Shown: positions 52,123 through 64,000 of the stretch, piece by piece
How the letters are laid out: the number at the start of each line of letters is the position of its first letter
Position numbering within the stretch: position 1 is the stretch's first letter
Assembly (NCBI GenBank): GCA_019722365.1
Contig: JADFUC010001833.1
Span: 620,001 to 684,000, forward strand
DNA from: Lithospermum erythrorhizon
Taxonomy: Eukaryota > Streptophyta > Magnoliopsida > Boraginales > Boraginaceae
DNA: 64,000 bases
Direction: 5' to 3'
The notes under the pieces: generated by a model
What the model saw: the letters and a program-made list of their open reading frames with translations, nothing else
The model's database searches: none
What the model was told of the DNA's origin: nothing
Position numbers and translations under genes: made by a program

Positions 52123-55100
52123 TCATCTTATAATGCCTGGTCTATTGGCTATCCTCTTAGATTTGGATCTTATAACTCTCTTTGGCATATCAGTTGTCAG
52201 TGCATACATCTTGACCGCAAATAATTCACCAGGGAATCCTTTCTGATCCTGAAGTAAATCAAGTCCGTACATCGATGAGGACTATTAACAAACTAACAAG
52301 GTTTTATACAGAAAGCAAACAATCATTTATGAATAGGGAGGGGGTCTTCTTGGGACCTAGAGATAATAAGTTCAAGCTAACCGATGTAAGGGGGCAGGGA
52401 GGGTTTATAAAAGATAACTCATTCTGAATATCATGAACCTTCATGCTACTATAACCAAGGTAAAAATAATTTTTTTAGTTATGCAACATAATAATCTAAG
52501 AAATCTCATCAACTATCTCCATGCGTAATCTGGCATTTCCAAAGAGGAGATGGGAATACCTTCCGTAATAGGAAGGTAATTTCTAAGATTTTAGAAGGAA
52601 AAACAAAACATTACAAACAAGAAGTTCATAGATTGTCCTTCACATCTATGAAAATAAACGGGATATGATTTTATGTTGAGAAGATGAACACGGGAAAACA
52701 CTAACACATGCATATAGAAGAAATACTATGTAACTCCAATACAAGTGAGAAAAATCTGGAGTCAATAGAAAGTGTTTGAGTGAGTCTTGAAATTGCATAA
52801 AAACACACCGCGCAAATATATACAAATTTGATTTTATTTTTAAGGTCATGCAGAACTGAAAGAGCATTTATGCTTTTGATTTTATTGGCATTGATGGATT
52901 GTTTACCCTTTTATGCTTTTGTTTTGTAAGGTCATTCAGAACTGAAAGAGCATTTTAAGAAAATTCTGAAACATCATTTGACAAACTGAATCAAATACTT
53001 TGGTCTGAACTAGGAACTCTATTAGTTGTGTTTTCACTTTCATGCATTAAGGCAGAATTATCTGATTTTTCATGCACATACAGTAAAGGACGAATTACCT
53101 TCATCTTGTAAATATGCAATCCACATTGAGCAAAGAGTTTCTTGAAGTACAAGTCTGATCTAGTAATGCTCTTATCTTCCTTGTCCAAAACAAATCCTTA
53201 AGAAAAATACAAGAATAATTCATTCAGCATTACTGTAGATAATTACTCTTGGGAACGAGTGAGTGAAAAATCAAAATAACACAACTGATTTGGCACTTCA
53301 ACAATGAAAAGAAAAAGATCATAATCTAAATTTTAATATAATAATGCAACATGCTGCTGAAATTCAGAAAAATGAATAAGATACCAGAACAAGAAAAAGG
53401 CGCAGAGAAGATGTTAAGAACTTTACGGTTTTTCAATCCCATTTCCCTCGCGATCATGTTACCTTCATGGCAAGCTTAATAATCCATTATAGGGCATCCA
53501 ACTCAGAATGAGTACTTATACAACACACCCAAATATGAAATCATCTTTAGGGACAATCTAATCTCTATATTTTGATTGTTTTAAACAAATGCAACACTTC
53601 TATAATTATCAGCTCGACTTTAGAATATTTCCATTATAAAGATTGTAAGTGTAATATTTAAATAATTGTACCTCATCTTGTTGAAGCAACTCCAAGACCA
53701 AAGGATAAAGCAGAATATAATGAAAAATAGCAAGCAAGAAGCTACAGATTTACATGCGTACAACACCCCCCAATGTCTCTAAAGAAGCTCCCGCCTAGAC
53801 ATAATAGGGGGGTCAGAAGGTACGCAAACCTACCCCAGTGATAACAGGGATGCTGTTTCCGAATTGACCCGACATAAAGTGCAGATACTATCTACTACTT
53901 CACGATAGACAAGATGCATAGGTACTAGTAGTGTAATGAGCCATTTTTTATTTATTCCATTATTCCTATTTAACCTGCTACATGGATACTCCAATTCAAC
54001 TTCATCTTGTCTAAGCAACTTCAGTACCAAATGACAAAACAGAAAATAATGAAAACTATCCAGCAAAATGCTAATGATGTGATATGGTCATTAACTAGAA
54101 ACATGGGGCAACTCCGACTCAAATAGAATGACATAGTGACAGAGAGTGGTCCTTACTCACTCTATACAGTATATTAATATAGCCGTTTATTTCTTAGTTA
54201 GAAAAGTATATTTGATTGATTGTAATTGATATGTAAAGAAATAAAGAACAGCTGTGAAATAATACTTTATTTCTTCAGTGAATAATTTACAGAATATGTG
54301 CAACTATATATAGGTTACAAACATTAGTGAAGAAGGAAGGAATAAATTAAGTAATCAATCAAACGGCTATAAAACTAATCACAATTAAGTTGATTGATAC
54401 TTTCCTAAACTAATATAAATGGCTATATTCTACACTCTCCCTTAAGTTGAGCGATAGATATCGATGAGACCAAGCTTGCTTAATAGATGATTAAATGCCT
54501 TCTCCAAGAGTCTCTTTGTTAATATATCGGCAAGCTATTGCCCCGTATTTACATGCTCGATTTTGATAATTTTCCGTTCAATTTTTTCTTTGATAAAGTG
54601 ACGATCCACCTCCACATGTTTGGTTCTGTCATGTTGAACCGAGTTGTGAGCGATACTGATGGCAGACTGGTTATCACAATAAAGTTAGATAGATCCATCA
54701 TATTGTATATTCAATTCTTCATAGTCTTTTTATCCAAACCGGCTTTACGTATTATGTGTGCCATAGTTCAATTCTCGCTTCGAGCAACTTTTGCTTCTCC
54801 AAGTGACTAAGTTTCCCCATACCATAACAGAGTATCCTCGACGCCGATTTTTCCTCGCTATTAATCAACCCCGCCTAATCTCGCATCCATAATACCATGT
54901 AGTCCTCGCTTATTATTTTTTAAGAACAACCCTGGATTGCTTTATACTTAATATTATGTAGACCGTGATCTAGATTGCCCTTGATGCTGGTCATGTATGT
55001 ATTGACTCATTGCTTACGGCAACGGTTATTGCCCCGTCTGCACATGGTAGATAACAAATTTTCAAACAAAGCTGGTTGTACGTAGATTGCTGACCGACTC

Positions 55101-58100
55101 CTCAAACAGCTTGATCCTTGTTTCCAAGTTTCACGGGGGTATTAGTTCTCCTACAACTTAACATACCTGCCTTCTTTAAGAAATCCAGTGATATTTTTCG
55201 GGGATATGAAATACCTCAAGCGATCCGACCAATCTCCATTCCTAGAAAATACCTCAATTTTCCGAGGTCCTTAACTTCAAATTCTTTAGCAAATAAATTT
55301 TTTATTTTATTAATTTCACCTTTACACACTTTGATTAGTTTTATTTTCAAAACCAAGAGGTTGAGTCATATAAACTTCTTTTTCAAGTTCACCATTTAAA
55401 AAAGTATTTTCAATTTCAAGTTGGTGTAACTCTCAATCTAAATTGGCGGCTAAAAAGAGAAGAACCCGGATAGTGTTAAGTTTGGCCACGAGCAAAGTCT
55501 CGCTAAATCAACTCGTAGGTTTGGGTAAACCCCTTAGCTACGAGTCTAGCTTTATATTTATCTATTTCCCCTTTCTCATTATATTTCACAGTAAATACGC
55601 ATTTGCATCCGACAATTTATAAGTAGGGAGGTAAATTAACGTTCTATTTATTTTATAGAGCATTCATCTCTTCAAGAATAAAGACAAGCCTACCAGTAGT
55701 AGTTAGAAATATTTATGTTCTTGGAATAGTGAAATTAGATGTACTAAGAGAGAAAGCTCTAAAAACGAGGAAAGATTATAGTAAAAGACACAAAACATTC
55801 AATGAGATTTAGTAATTCTAGTGGCTTTTAAAGAATAAAAGTAAAATCTAAGTCAGTTCAGGGGTTACCCAACCTGTTCAGAGATTCAATCTACTAGATC
55901 GACTCTGATTACGCTGGTAGTTCATGTTCTCCTAGAATACACTTTTAATTCTTTATCAAGTAATCAACATTTTGGACTCATTTTGAAAATTGTTTTATAT
56001 CTAAGTCTGCTCGGACATCATTAGGCAAAGCCTGACATCATTTGAAGGAAAGTCATTACGGGTTCCTCATTAGTATTTGGAAAAATATATCTAACGGAAC
56101 GCCAAGTCTCATTGCCATAGTTGTTCTTTCTTTATCGAGTTACATTTCTAATCTCCCCTGAAGAGAAAACTGCAGAGAAGTTAATAAGGAGTATTTTAAA
56201 AAAAAGTAACATCAAGAAAAATATAGATTGATTTTTTTTGTCCGAGGACAGAGACATCGGTATCTCTTGTCGTAGAGAATACCCAATCTTAAAATAAGTT
56301 TTATTGCCCGGGGCGTCAAGTTTTGATCGATCTTTCGAATGGATGGGACAAAGCCGCGACACCGTAAGTTTTAAGAGGTAAATCATTGAGCGCACGCTGA
56401 GGTGCTTGAAGTAAGTATTAAGGAGTTTTTAAATCGATGGCGCGACTAAGTCGGTTTATTAAATAGGTAATTCAATGGCGGCCGCCCATAGATATTTAGA
56501 ACATTAATTGTGAACATGATTAGACAAGCAATTCTCTAATAAGCTGCTTGTTTTTTCAAGCTCAAAGAACCCCTATTTTGTTGTGGTGCGCATAATACGA
56601 GCTTTCATGAATTATGTCATGTTCACGAATGAATGTGTTTAAATAGTTAAAATATTCGGTTCCATTATCTGTCCTCAAAATTTTTATAGATGTTAGAAAT
56701 TGATTTTTAATCATCTGGAAAAAAATTGTAAACACCTGAGCAACCTCAATTTTTTCTGACTAAATAAATCCACGAATGGGCTAGAATATTAATAAAGTAT
56801 TAGTTCACTTATACTGAGGTACGATTTTAGGGACCCTGATAAGTCACTATGAATAATCGTGAAAGGATTCGTGGGTTTATGTATTTTGTGAGAAAATGCA
56901 AGACGGCTGGCAGCTCACAGTGAGATACATCACAATTAAAACTTTCCAATGTAGTCTTGGAAAAAAGATGAGGAAACAATTTTTTTAGATAATTAAAACT
57001 GGATGTCTCAAACGATACAAGGCCATAATAAATAGAATCACAAATACTTAACGACTAAAGACATAATTCGATACAAAACAATCGGAATTATGAAACATAA
57101 AATTCGAAATTAAACTTAAAGCTGGGACACGATTATAGTTCTCAAATAACAGCAGTCATCACAAACTTGATCAGCACCGCCAACCATCGATCTTAAAATA
57201 CAAGATTGAAAAATCGGAAAGCACTACACTTATCCAATGTTAACTTTACTATCGAAATAAGATTGCTGTGTTAAATCGATATATAAAAGCTTTCTGCTCA
57301 TAATTTGTCATTTAACTTAATTCGACCTCTCCTTTTTATAATAACAGAATTGCCATTAGTCACTTTAATCGCCTCAATACGCTGACAGGTTCATCTATTC
57401 GCTAATCCAATCACAACGGTTCAACGGTGGTTAAAATCATCAGCAGAAAATGGTCATATTGAGACGCACGCACCTGAATCGATTATCCAAGTAATGTAGA
57501 GAAAGATTCGTTACCGGATAAGGATGAGTGCCTGAGCCCCCGGAGGGCGGGCGAAAGGCGTTTGGCCAAGGACGGGTATTTAACCGCCTCCAAATGGGCC
57601 CGCTTCGATCAGCGTAGCGGCATATGTCTGAAGTCGGGCCGCCACAAGAACCCTAGTTCAACCCCACGCCTCCGCTTCCCCTCGTAGAGTTTTTTCTTGT
57701 CACTGGGGTGTCCGTGAAATGGGCTTCCCACGTATTTCCTAGCACCGCATGCTCAGATTTCGCCTCTTCACCGCACGGTCGTTGTCGGCTCGAGATACAA
57801 GCGCAGCTGGCTGGGAAAATACACGGTAAAACCAGCCGACCGGGACTCCAAGGCGTAGCAGGCGAGGAAGGCTCAGGGAAGCCGTGGCGCGAGTGGTCAA
57901 ACCGTGGGCCGCATACGGCTCCATCTCCACACTACCGCAGAATCTCAACAAAGTGAACAACTGAACAGTTTACGCCATCCTTCAACCGAGCAACCTCTCC
58001 ACCAGCCTTCTCCGCGCCCTCAAGTGCTCAATAGCCAAGTCTGGTAACGTACTCTACCTTTGGCCTCTTCGATTATGTATCAAAGCATCGACCACAATTT

Positions 58101-61100
58101 ACCTCACATAAAGTTTTTATTTGATGAATTTATTCCATCATCCCCAATTCCCAATTTAATTGAAGAGAATAAAACCCCCAATTTAAATAAGTGAACGCCG
58201 AAACCCCAATCACAAGCATTTAAATTTTAATCATTGTACGATAAAGTCAAATAGCAACGGGGTCTGTTAAGATAAGTAAAATGAATTAAATTGGCAAACA
58301 TTTCAGGGTTTGAAACGTATATATTTCCGATTTGGCCTGTAACCTTATATCTATTAGCAAATTAACTTAATAATAAGTGTATCGTCAGCTTTTCCTAACT
58401 CGTATTTTTCAGATCGGTCAACGAGGAGACGACGACACCCAATACTGTGATGGCCTTCATTACTTTGAAAATGACAATAATTTAATTCTGAATTATCTTT
58501 CTACTTTCATGCATTATCGTTTGGGTTATCTTAGTGTTAATTATTTTTAAAAAATTATTCCCTCGTATGTTTTCAAGATTACATTGGAAGACTTTAATTG
58601 TGATGCAAGTCAATTAGTCAAGCACAATCGTGATAAGTTCCCTCACAACATTCATAAACCCACGAGCCCATTCACACTAATTCATAGTAACTTATGGGGT
58701 TCTTCTAAAATCACTACCAAATCTTAATAATCACATTCATCACTTTCATCGATGACACACCTGAGTCGCTCTAAAACGGACACGCTACCACTTGGCTTTA
58801 TTTACAAGACAAAATTGAGGTTGCTCAATTTTTAAATACTTTTTCCAGATGATTAAAAATCAATTTCAAACATCTATAAAAATTTTGAGGACAGATAATG
58901 GAACTGAATATTTTAACTCTATTTTAAACTCTTTCATTCGTGAACATGGCATAATTCACGAAAGCTCGTGTGTGAACACACCCTAACAAAATGGGATTGT
59001 TGAACAAAAAGATAGACACTTATTAGAGGTCGCTCATGCCATAATGTTCACAATGAATGTTCCAAAATATTTGTGGGGCGACGCCATTCTTACCATTGCT
59101 TATTTAATAAATCGTCTTCCGAGTCGCACCATTGATTTAAAACTCCTTATTCCTTACTTCAAAGCACCTATTCACACATGCACTCAAATGATTTACCTCT
59201 TAAAACTTTCGGATGTACGGTTTTCGTACATATCCATTCAAAAGAAATATCCAAACTTTGACCCTCGGGCTATAAAAATCATTTTCATTGGATATTCTCC
59301 TACCACTAGTGGAAGCCTATATATCTGTCCTCATACAAAAAAAATCTATACATCTCGTGATGTCACGTTTTTCGAAAATATCCCTTATTTCGCTGCCACA
59401 GTTCCGCATCAAGGGAAGACGAACCCTGAAAATAAAGCACAACTGTGGCAATGGGGACTCGACATTCCTCTAGATATCATTTTTCCACAAACAACTGAGG
59501 AAACTCCAAATGAAAATATTTTTTCAAATGAAAACCGGATTGATTTAAACAATGAACAAAATGATATTTCTACCAATGGTTTAAATCATAAAGAACTCAA
59601 AGTTTATTCACGGAGAACGAATAAGACGAACTCTTAGCATGGTCAAGAATCTGACAAGGTGATTCAATCCAATAAACCATGTAACTCTACTGATATTCCT
59701 CCTAAATCTGATTTAAACGCCGCTTATCATATTGGAGTGTCGTAAAAAGACTAGATCACTCCATCCTATTGAACGCTTTGTGTCCTACTCTAATCTTTCC
59801 TCCTCCTTTGGAGCATTTACTACTAGTCTATCTAATATCACCCTTCCTAAAAACATTGATGAAGGTTTAACTATATCTAAACGAAAAAATGTTAGTTCTC
59901 GATGAAATGAATGTCCTATATAAAAACAACACTTGGGAGTTAGTCAATTTACCTGCTTACTATGTGTTATGTGATCTTGCTTACTATAATGGGATCCAGA
60001 GTTAATTGCTCTCGCCTACCATGGTTATGAAGGAGGCAAGGCACAACAGACTCTATTGGGTTTAAGTAAGATGCAAGAAAACTGATGCAATGCAAAAATG
60101 TTTCAACTTTTAAAATTCCCATAGCGAGAGAGAAATAGTCATGAGAAGTTACCATTTCTGGCAATATTCTCCTTCAAAATAAAAAGTCCTCCGGGCTTAA
60201 GGCCAATCTGCAAGAGGCATAAACATTAGCCAGTTGAAACGTAATCATCACTCTATAATCCGTATCTATGTTGTCAACGTTACAATGCCAGATATTGGAA
60301 TTCAAGAATTTCTTATACAAGCCAAGAAAACGATTCAAAACATGATTTAGGTGCCAAGTTAATAATTAAGGTTAAGAACGGCGATGATCTACGTTTCACA
60401 CGGCGCACGATTCCATCATTTCCATGGATAGTTTCTTGTAAAGAAAGAATGGTCTACACACATGAAGCAACACATGAAATGGGTATACAGTATACACATA
60501 CGGGCAGTTCAGTTCAACATAGTATTGTACCGTCCTTGAGCAAATCACACCAAATTTTAACAAGTTTCAACTTTAAAGAAACGGCTAAATGGTTGTGACC
60601 AACACAAATTCGGTAAGGTATCTAACTGAGAACATGTAAAACATTCTGTTTCCTGACTTGTTATCATTAATCTTTTGTTTCTTTTTATAACACAGACAAA
60701 CTTGACCACCATATTAATATATGTCAACCTCAGAGCCACAAACGAACATATGAGTAATTAAATACATTAAAATTACAAGTGGATAATTGAAGTAAACAAA
60801 CAAAGATTCAACAAATCAAAAGTGGGACTCCCTACCTTTGCTCTGTTAAAAAAGGACAATAAATCGTCATCCGCTAGATGGCCAATACACCACTGAATCC
60901 ATATGATATCATATCTCTCTGGTTCAGGAGTAAAATCCTAAAACAAATCATCACACATTATTACCTAGAAGTCAAGTGGCACTATTTGGCAACAAAAAAG
61001 ACTTATCAAAAAAATACAAGTAACAATCATATTTTGCAATCAAACTGGTAAGTTGATGAAAGTTGTTTAAGGTGATACACTACAGCAAAACAAAAGATTA

Positions 61101-63188
61101 ACACTACAAGAATGGGGAGAACATAAACCCCAATCATATAATTAAAAGAAAATGCGATAACATATCCAGGCAGGGTCAATAGAACTCTGAGGTCACAAGG
61201 AATTTATCAATGTGGCCTAAAGACTTTAGAGGTGAATATGTGGTTAACGCAAGATTTATTACCTGAAGTGGAACACAATAGAAATTGCCAGCCTTATGAT
61301 TGTCTGAGACGGCAAGATTTTCAGGATTCAAATTTACACGAGCAGCATCCAGAAAATGAGAAACAGGTTCTAGAAGGTCTACCTAATTCATACCAAAGCA
61401 ACTTAAGTGTCGAACAAACTAAATCTGAAGATCAAGCCTGCAGATGTATCTGAGAAGATGATAATAAAAATTAAGTAAAATAGAGCATTCTTCCTTGGTG
61501 GAGTATCCATTATATTCTGAACTGCTCCTAGCAACAACTAAAGGAAATAAAGACCTTTTTGGAGCCATCTGTTTCATAATTTGCGTAGCTGTTCTTCTAG
61601 TTTTAGCATCTATAGTAATTGAATATCTTGGTAGCTTCGATCAAGGCTGCAGATGGTACTAGTGTAATTACAAGATTAAGTTCCTTAACTGTTTCAATAT
61701 ATGAGATGTGAGCTATACAAAGAAACCAGTTCTCCACTACCATTTTCATGTTTCATCGAAAGAAGTTATGAGATCCGTTGGCATGTTTAGTTTGTTCAGT
61801 TTTACTGGACTCATGCTAGCTTTTGAATTTATTATATATATATTAGGTTCTCACAATAATTTAAACATGTTTCCTTCACCAGTGCTGCATAAAGGGAAAT
61901 TGTAAGTTCTACGTTTAATAACGAACACTAGACCAAGGACCTGTGATGCCACATTACGCAAGCAATCACCATTATTATAACTTGCAACCAAGAGACCATG
62001 TTGTATAGACGGTGGCAGAAAGAGATAACACAGAAAGAAGATAAATCAACTATCTTCAATAAATTTCGGAAAAAGGGGCTACCAAGAGAACACACACACA
62101 AAAATAAAGTCTCTTACCTCATTAAAATATCTAATTAGGAGATTTTTTGTTATTCGCCCAATCCCTGAGCCACAATCTGCACAATTCCATATAATATTAA
62201 ATTTGCATACACCAAATTCAACAGTAAAGTTGCACTTTTTTCTAACATCAATTTGGCTTGATACTGCAAGCAAAACTCGTCAAAAAAATGTATTGATATC
62301 AATTTTTCAGAGCCTAATCAAAGGACCAAAATACGGAAAATACATGCATCAAGTAATCAATTCGATGAACAATGCAGGACTGCTAGTTAAACTACATAAT
62401 CAGGACGGACTATTGATTTTCAACAACATTGTCAATTTTTCCAAGCTCACATCCAAAGTCTAATACTTCCTAGACAGTCGGTGGCGGAGCTTAGAAGAGA
62501 CCAAAGGGGGCAACGACCCCCCTAAATTTTGAAAATTTTAGAGTTTATCCTTCAAATATAAGTAATTTTAGACAAAATATAGCAATTGGCCCCCCCTAAA
62601 TAAAGAAAAAAATTCTTCTAAATAGATGTAATGCTTTTAGCCCCCATGAATTTCCGTTCAAGCTCCGCCACTGTTAAGACAGTTATAGTCAGGTTCAACA
62701 AAAAAACATGAATCCTTCCCAAAACTATATTTAATCAAGGCCAATGATTTTTCAATGAGTGATAATGACAATCCACTTGTAGTGTAAAAGTGGATAAAAT
62801 AACAAAAAAAGCGGAGTGTCATATGGAGTGCGAAAATTGTTGCCTTAAGTAATTATCAGAGTAACTAACGCTTATAGTTGGATAAAGCTAAACTTTTCAT
62901 GTCTTAATGTTTGCAATTATATTGCATAATTAATAAGCAAGCACTACCAATCAAGTATAAATAGACTTCCAAGGTTGTTGACTCACTATCTGCAACTTTT
63001 GATGACATGATTAAGCACACATTAAGTGAGAAATAGAAGGTACCAAGAGCTACAAAATTGTTATTTTTGGCAGCATCAGGAAACTTTTCGGCCAAAATGG
63101 TATGCAAAAATGCTTCACTTGCACTGATATCAGCATCATTCACATGACCGTACCCACCCAACACCCCATCCACTGTTGCCTCCACACC
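52123..63188 (-). CDS. Alpha-N-terminal protein methyltransferase 1, 5' end outside window
   Basis: An S-adenosylmethionine-dependent enzyme that methylates the alpha-amino group of proteins starting X-Pro-Lys after Met removal. Seven exons are seen, in order of transcription: 63188-63044, 62176-62118, 61382-61263, 60937-60836, 60207-60153, 53196-53099 and 52248-52123; together 234 codons plus TGA, with every phase matching. Diagnostic sequence: [20 protein letters not shown], then [17 protein letters not shown] (SAM motif I, codon split by an intron), [34 protein letters not shown] (post-motif), [35 protein letters not shown], and the end [18 protein letters not shown]...NRPGIIR. The first exon (about 45 residues in relatives) lies beyond 64000. 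The intron from 60152 to 53197 is about 7 kb and filled with copia fragments. Coding exons show no damage, so the gene is probably functional if that intron is spliced. Confidence 0.93.
53806..53873. repeat. SINE-like fragment in the NTM1 intron
   Basis: The string AGGGGGGTCAGAAGGTACGC, followed by AAACCTACCCC and GGGATGCTGTTTCCGAATTG, resembles the widespread plant repeat GGTCGGATGTACGCAGCCTT...GAGGCTGTTTCC. That repeat is found in tRNA-derived SINEs of asterids. Only part of it is present, and the tRNA-like head is missing or decayed. Confidence 0.45.
54150..54434 (-). repeat. LTR of the minus-strand copia element
   Basis: On the minus strand the sequence beginning TGTAGAATATAGCC directly follows a purine-rich tract (TTAAGGGAGAG, plus coordinates 54435-54445), the expected border of polypurine tract and 3' LTR. 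Inside are a CTATATATAG TATA-like site (about 54305) and AATAAAG (about 54260). The far end, near 54137-54172, is not sharply defined. Confidence 0.6.
54435..57492 (-). mobile_element. Degenerate Ty1/copia retrotransposon (protease to RNase H), minus strand
   Basis: Read on the minus strand from 57492 downward, copia domains occur in order: protease (TWIIDSGA at about 57487-57464), integrase ([10 protein letters not shown]...[12 protein letters not shown] at about 56690-56600), the post-integrase segment ([16 protein letters not shown], about 56350-56170), reverse transcriptase ([20 protein letters not shown] at about 55590-55530), and RNase H ending [17 protein letters not shown] at about 54530-54460, then the polypurine tract and LTR. 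Stops and frameshifts occur throughout, and the gag part upstream is not recognised. It lies wholly within an intron of the NTM1 gene, in the same sense as that gene. Confidence 0.8.
57520..58040. other. GC-rich block, possible organellar DNA insert
   Basis: About 500 bases with clearly higher GC than all flanking DNA separate the two copia fragments. On the minus strand GAGCCGTATGCGG (57921-57909) followed by CCCACGGTTTGA looks like a domain V of a group II intron with its middle deleted, which points to plant mitochondrial or plastid DNA. The overlapping open frames (57708-57956 plus, 57739-57960 minus) have no recognised domain. The source is inferred from composition and this one motif only. 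Confidence 0.35.
58560..59965 (+). mobile_element. Ty1/copia retrotransposon fragment (pre-integrase and integrase), plus strand
   Basis: The plus strand carries a pre-integrase tail ([12 protein letters not shown], then an [16 protein letters not shown] motif), the integrase core with the RTDNGTE equivalent at about 58890, and a long open part at 59044-59637. That part includes [34 protein letters not shown] and [13 protein letters not shown]. It continues to [13 protein letters not shown] coding at about 59925-59953 and then breaks off abruptly into intron sequence. No reverse transcriptase core and no LTR are attached. It is the same family as the minus-strand element and opposite in orientation. 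Confidence 0.8.
62479..62673. mobile_element. hAT-like MITE in an NTM1 intron
   Basis: A perfect 12-bp inverted repeat, GTGGCGGAGCTT at 62481-62492 and AAGCTCCGCCAC at 62660-62671, encloses about 190 bases with mirrored C-rich stretches (GACCCCCCTAAATTTTG, GGCCCCCCCTAAATAAAG). AGACAGT occurs just outside on both sides (62472-62478 and near 62677-62683), a possible target duplication with a small offset. The GTGGCGGAGC terminus is typical of short hAT-derived elements in eudicots. Confidence 0.75.
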
Positions 63189-63285
63189 CTTCACACACAA
63201 ATATAAAATTAACACGACAATTAGAATAAAACGGTACCCAAGTGTATTAAAAAGCCTTTCTTTTCCTTTGTTTTCTTTCAAACAA

Positions 63286-64000
63286 CTCCCTCCATTTCTA
63301 AAAGATTGTCTAGTTTGATTTTCAATGGCCTCGATTGAGACACATAACATTAATTTGTATCAAAACTACAGTACTAATAGGAAATTACATTAAAAAAACA
63401 CTAATCTTTTTACCATATTTTTCACCAACATTATGGGCCAACATAAAAATATCCGAAGTTCAAATTCAAAACTAGACAATCTTCATGGGACGAAGTAGTG
63501 CAACATATACAAAAAGGCAATGATCTTACACTCCATTTCTTGATTGTGCCATTCAACTCCTTTCTTATTTTCCATCCAAATATACACTATAAGTGGAGTG
63601 CTTCTATCACTAATTGGAGTATAAAAACCAATTACCATACAAAAAATATTTAAGCTCAAAATTCAAAACTGGACAATCTTTTTGAAAATGAAAGTAACAA
63701 ATAATAAAATGGTATGTAAGCATACTAAATTAATCTTTTTCTTATTTTTTCTTCAAAAAATAACTTACTTCTATGGAGTGCCGGAATACTTAATTGGAGT
63801 GTAAAAACATTTTACCACACAAAAATATTTGAGTTCAAATCCAAAACCCCAACCATCAAAATTCAAAACTGGACTATCTTTTACTGAAAGGAACAAGAAA
63901 ATGGTATGTGAGTATATTAAAATCCAATCTTTTCTTTACTGGATCACAATAAAAAAGATTGAGTCAAAATCCAAAACAATCAAACTAAAACTGGACAATC
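63286..64000. repeat. Stowaway-related MITE and duplicated MITE arms
   Basis: A MITE at about 63286-63497 has arms CTCCCTCCATTTCTAAAAGA and (reverse complement) CTTCGTCCCATGAAGATTGT, both running into GTCTAGTTT, as in the element at 39539. The arm AAAACTGGACAATCTTT then recurs at about 63661 and 63866 and again at the window edge. The sequences between (GGAGTG...CTAATTGGAGTATAAAAAC and AATGGTATGT.AGTAT) are parallel with a period of about 180-195, so this is a small tandem array lying in or next to NTM1 intron 1. Confidence 0.7.

Noticed and set aside
57708..57960. Open frames on both strands in the GC-rich block
   Set aside because: Opposite-strand frames over the same bases, favoured by high GC; no recognisable protein family.
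61102..61112. CACTACAAGAA, a perfect CACTA-type terminus, in an NTM1 intron
   Set aside because: Single short match; no partner terminus, subterminal repeats or target duplication could be found nearby.
1..64000. CRISPR array, prokaryotic operon or viral gene cluster
   Set aside because: No regularly spaced repeat-spacer pattern, no closely packed long ORFs and no ribosome-binding sites; all real genes are intron-containing plant genes.

Overview
This is a 64 kb window of AT-rich plant nuclear DNA, most likely from a eudicot. Evidence: spliced genes with canonical GT-AG introns, plant-only families (a CCT-motif protein, a NAC factor, a plastid RNase E relic), and plant-type Ty1/copia, CACTA, Stowaway-like and hAT-like repeats. 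The copia coding pieces resemble those I associate with asterids, perhaps Lamiales, but I cannot prove the clade. No prokaryotic operon, CRISPR array or defence island is present.

Layout. 1-14.9 kb is gene-poor. It holds a broken RNase E/G-like fragment (minus, about 2 kb), a 71-bp minisatellite, and a long decayed transposon tract (about 5.3-13.3 kb). 15.1-18.2 kb is a four-exon CCT-motif (CMF) gene. 18.2-36.3 kb is again repeat-dominated. Its clearest structure is a CACTA element on the minus strand (23.2-29.0 kb) whose TNP2 transposase is cut by a 2.8 kb insertion with TG...CA ends and an ATGCAT target duplication, best read as a solo LTR. 36.7-38.4 kb is a three-exon NAC gene of the JUNGBRUNNEN1/NAC042 type. 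40.1-42.2 kb is a five-exon PGAP3/Per1 gene and 44.1-48.4 kb a twelve-exon mercaptopyruvate/thiosulfate sulfurtransferase (STR1-type). At 49.2 kb lies a damaged tRNA-Arg-like sequence, and at 49.8-51.4 kb a truncated LRR receptor-like pseudokinase. From 52.1 kb to beyond the right edge runs a minus-strand alpha-N-terminal protein methyltransferase (NTM1) gene. Seven of its exons are in the window. A roughly 7 kb intron carries two copia fragments in opposite orientation with a GC-rich block between them.

The five intact genes are unrelated housekeeping or regulatory genes: transcription control (CMF, NAC), GPI-anchor remodelling (PGAP3), sulfur metabolism (STR1) and protein N-terminal methylation (NTM1). 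I see no functional cluster. The interesting biology lies in how repeats have built up in and around them: nested insertions, inverted copia arms within a transcribed intron, duplicated MITE arms, and gene relics. Exon coordinates come from reading splice sites and protein phase by eye; every junction listed keeps frame.
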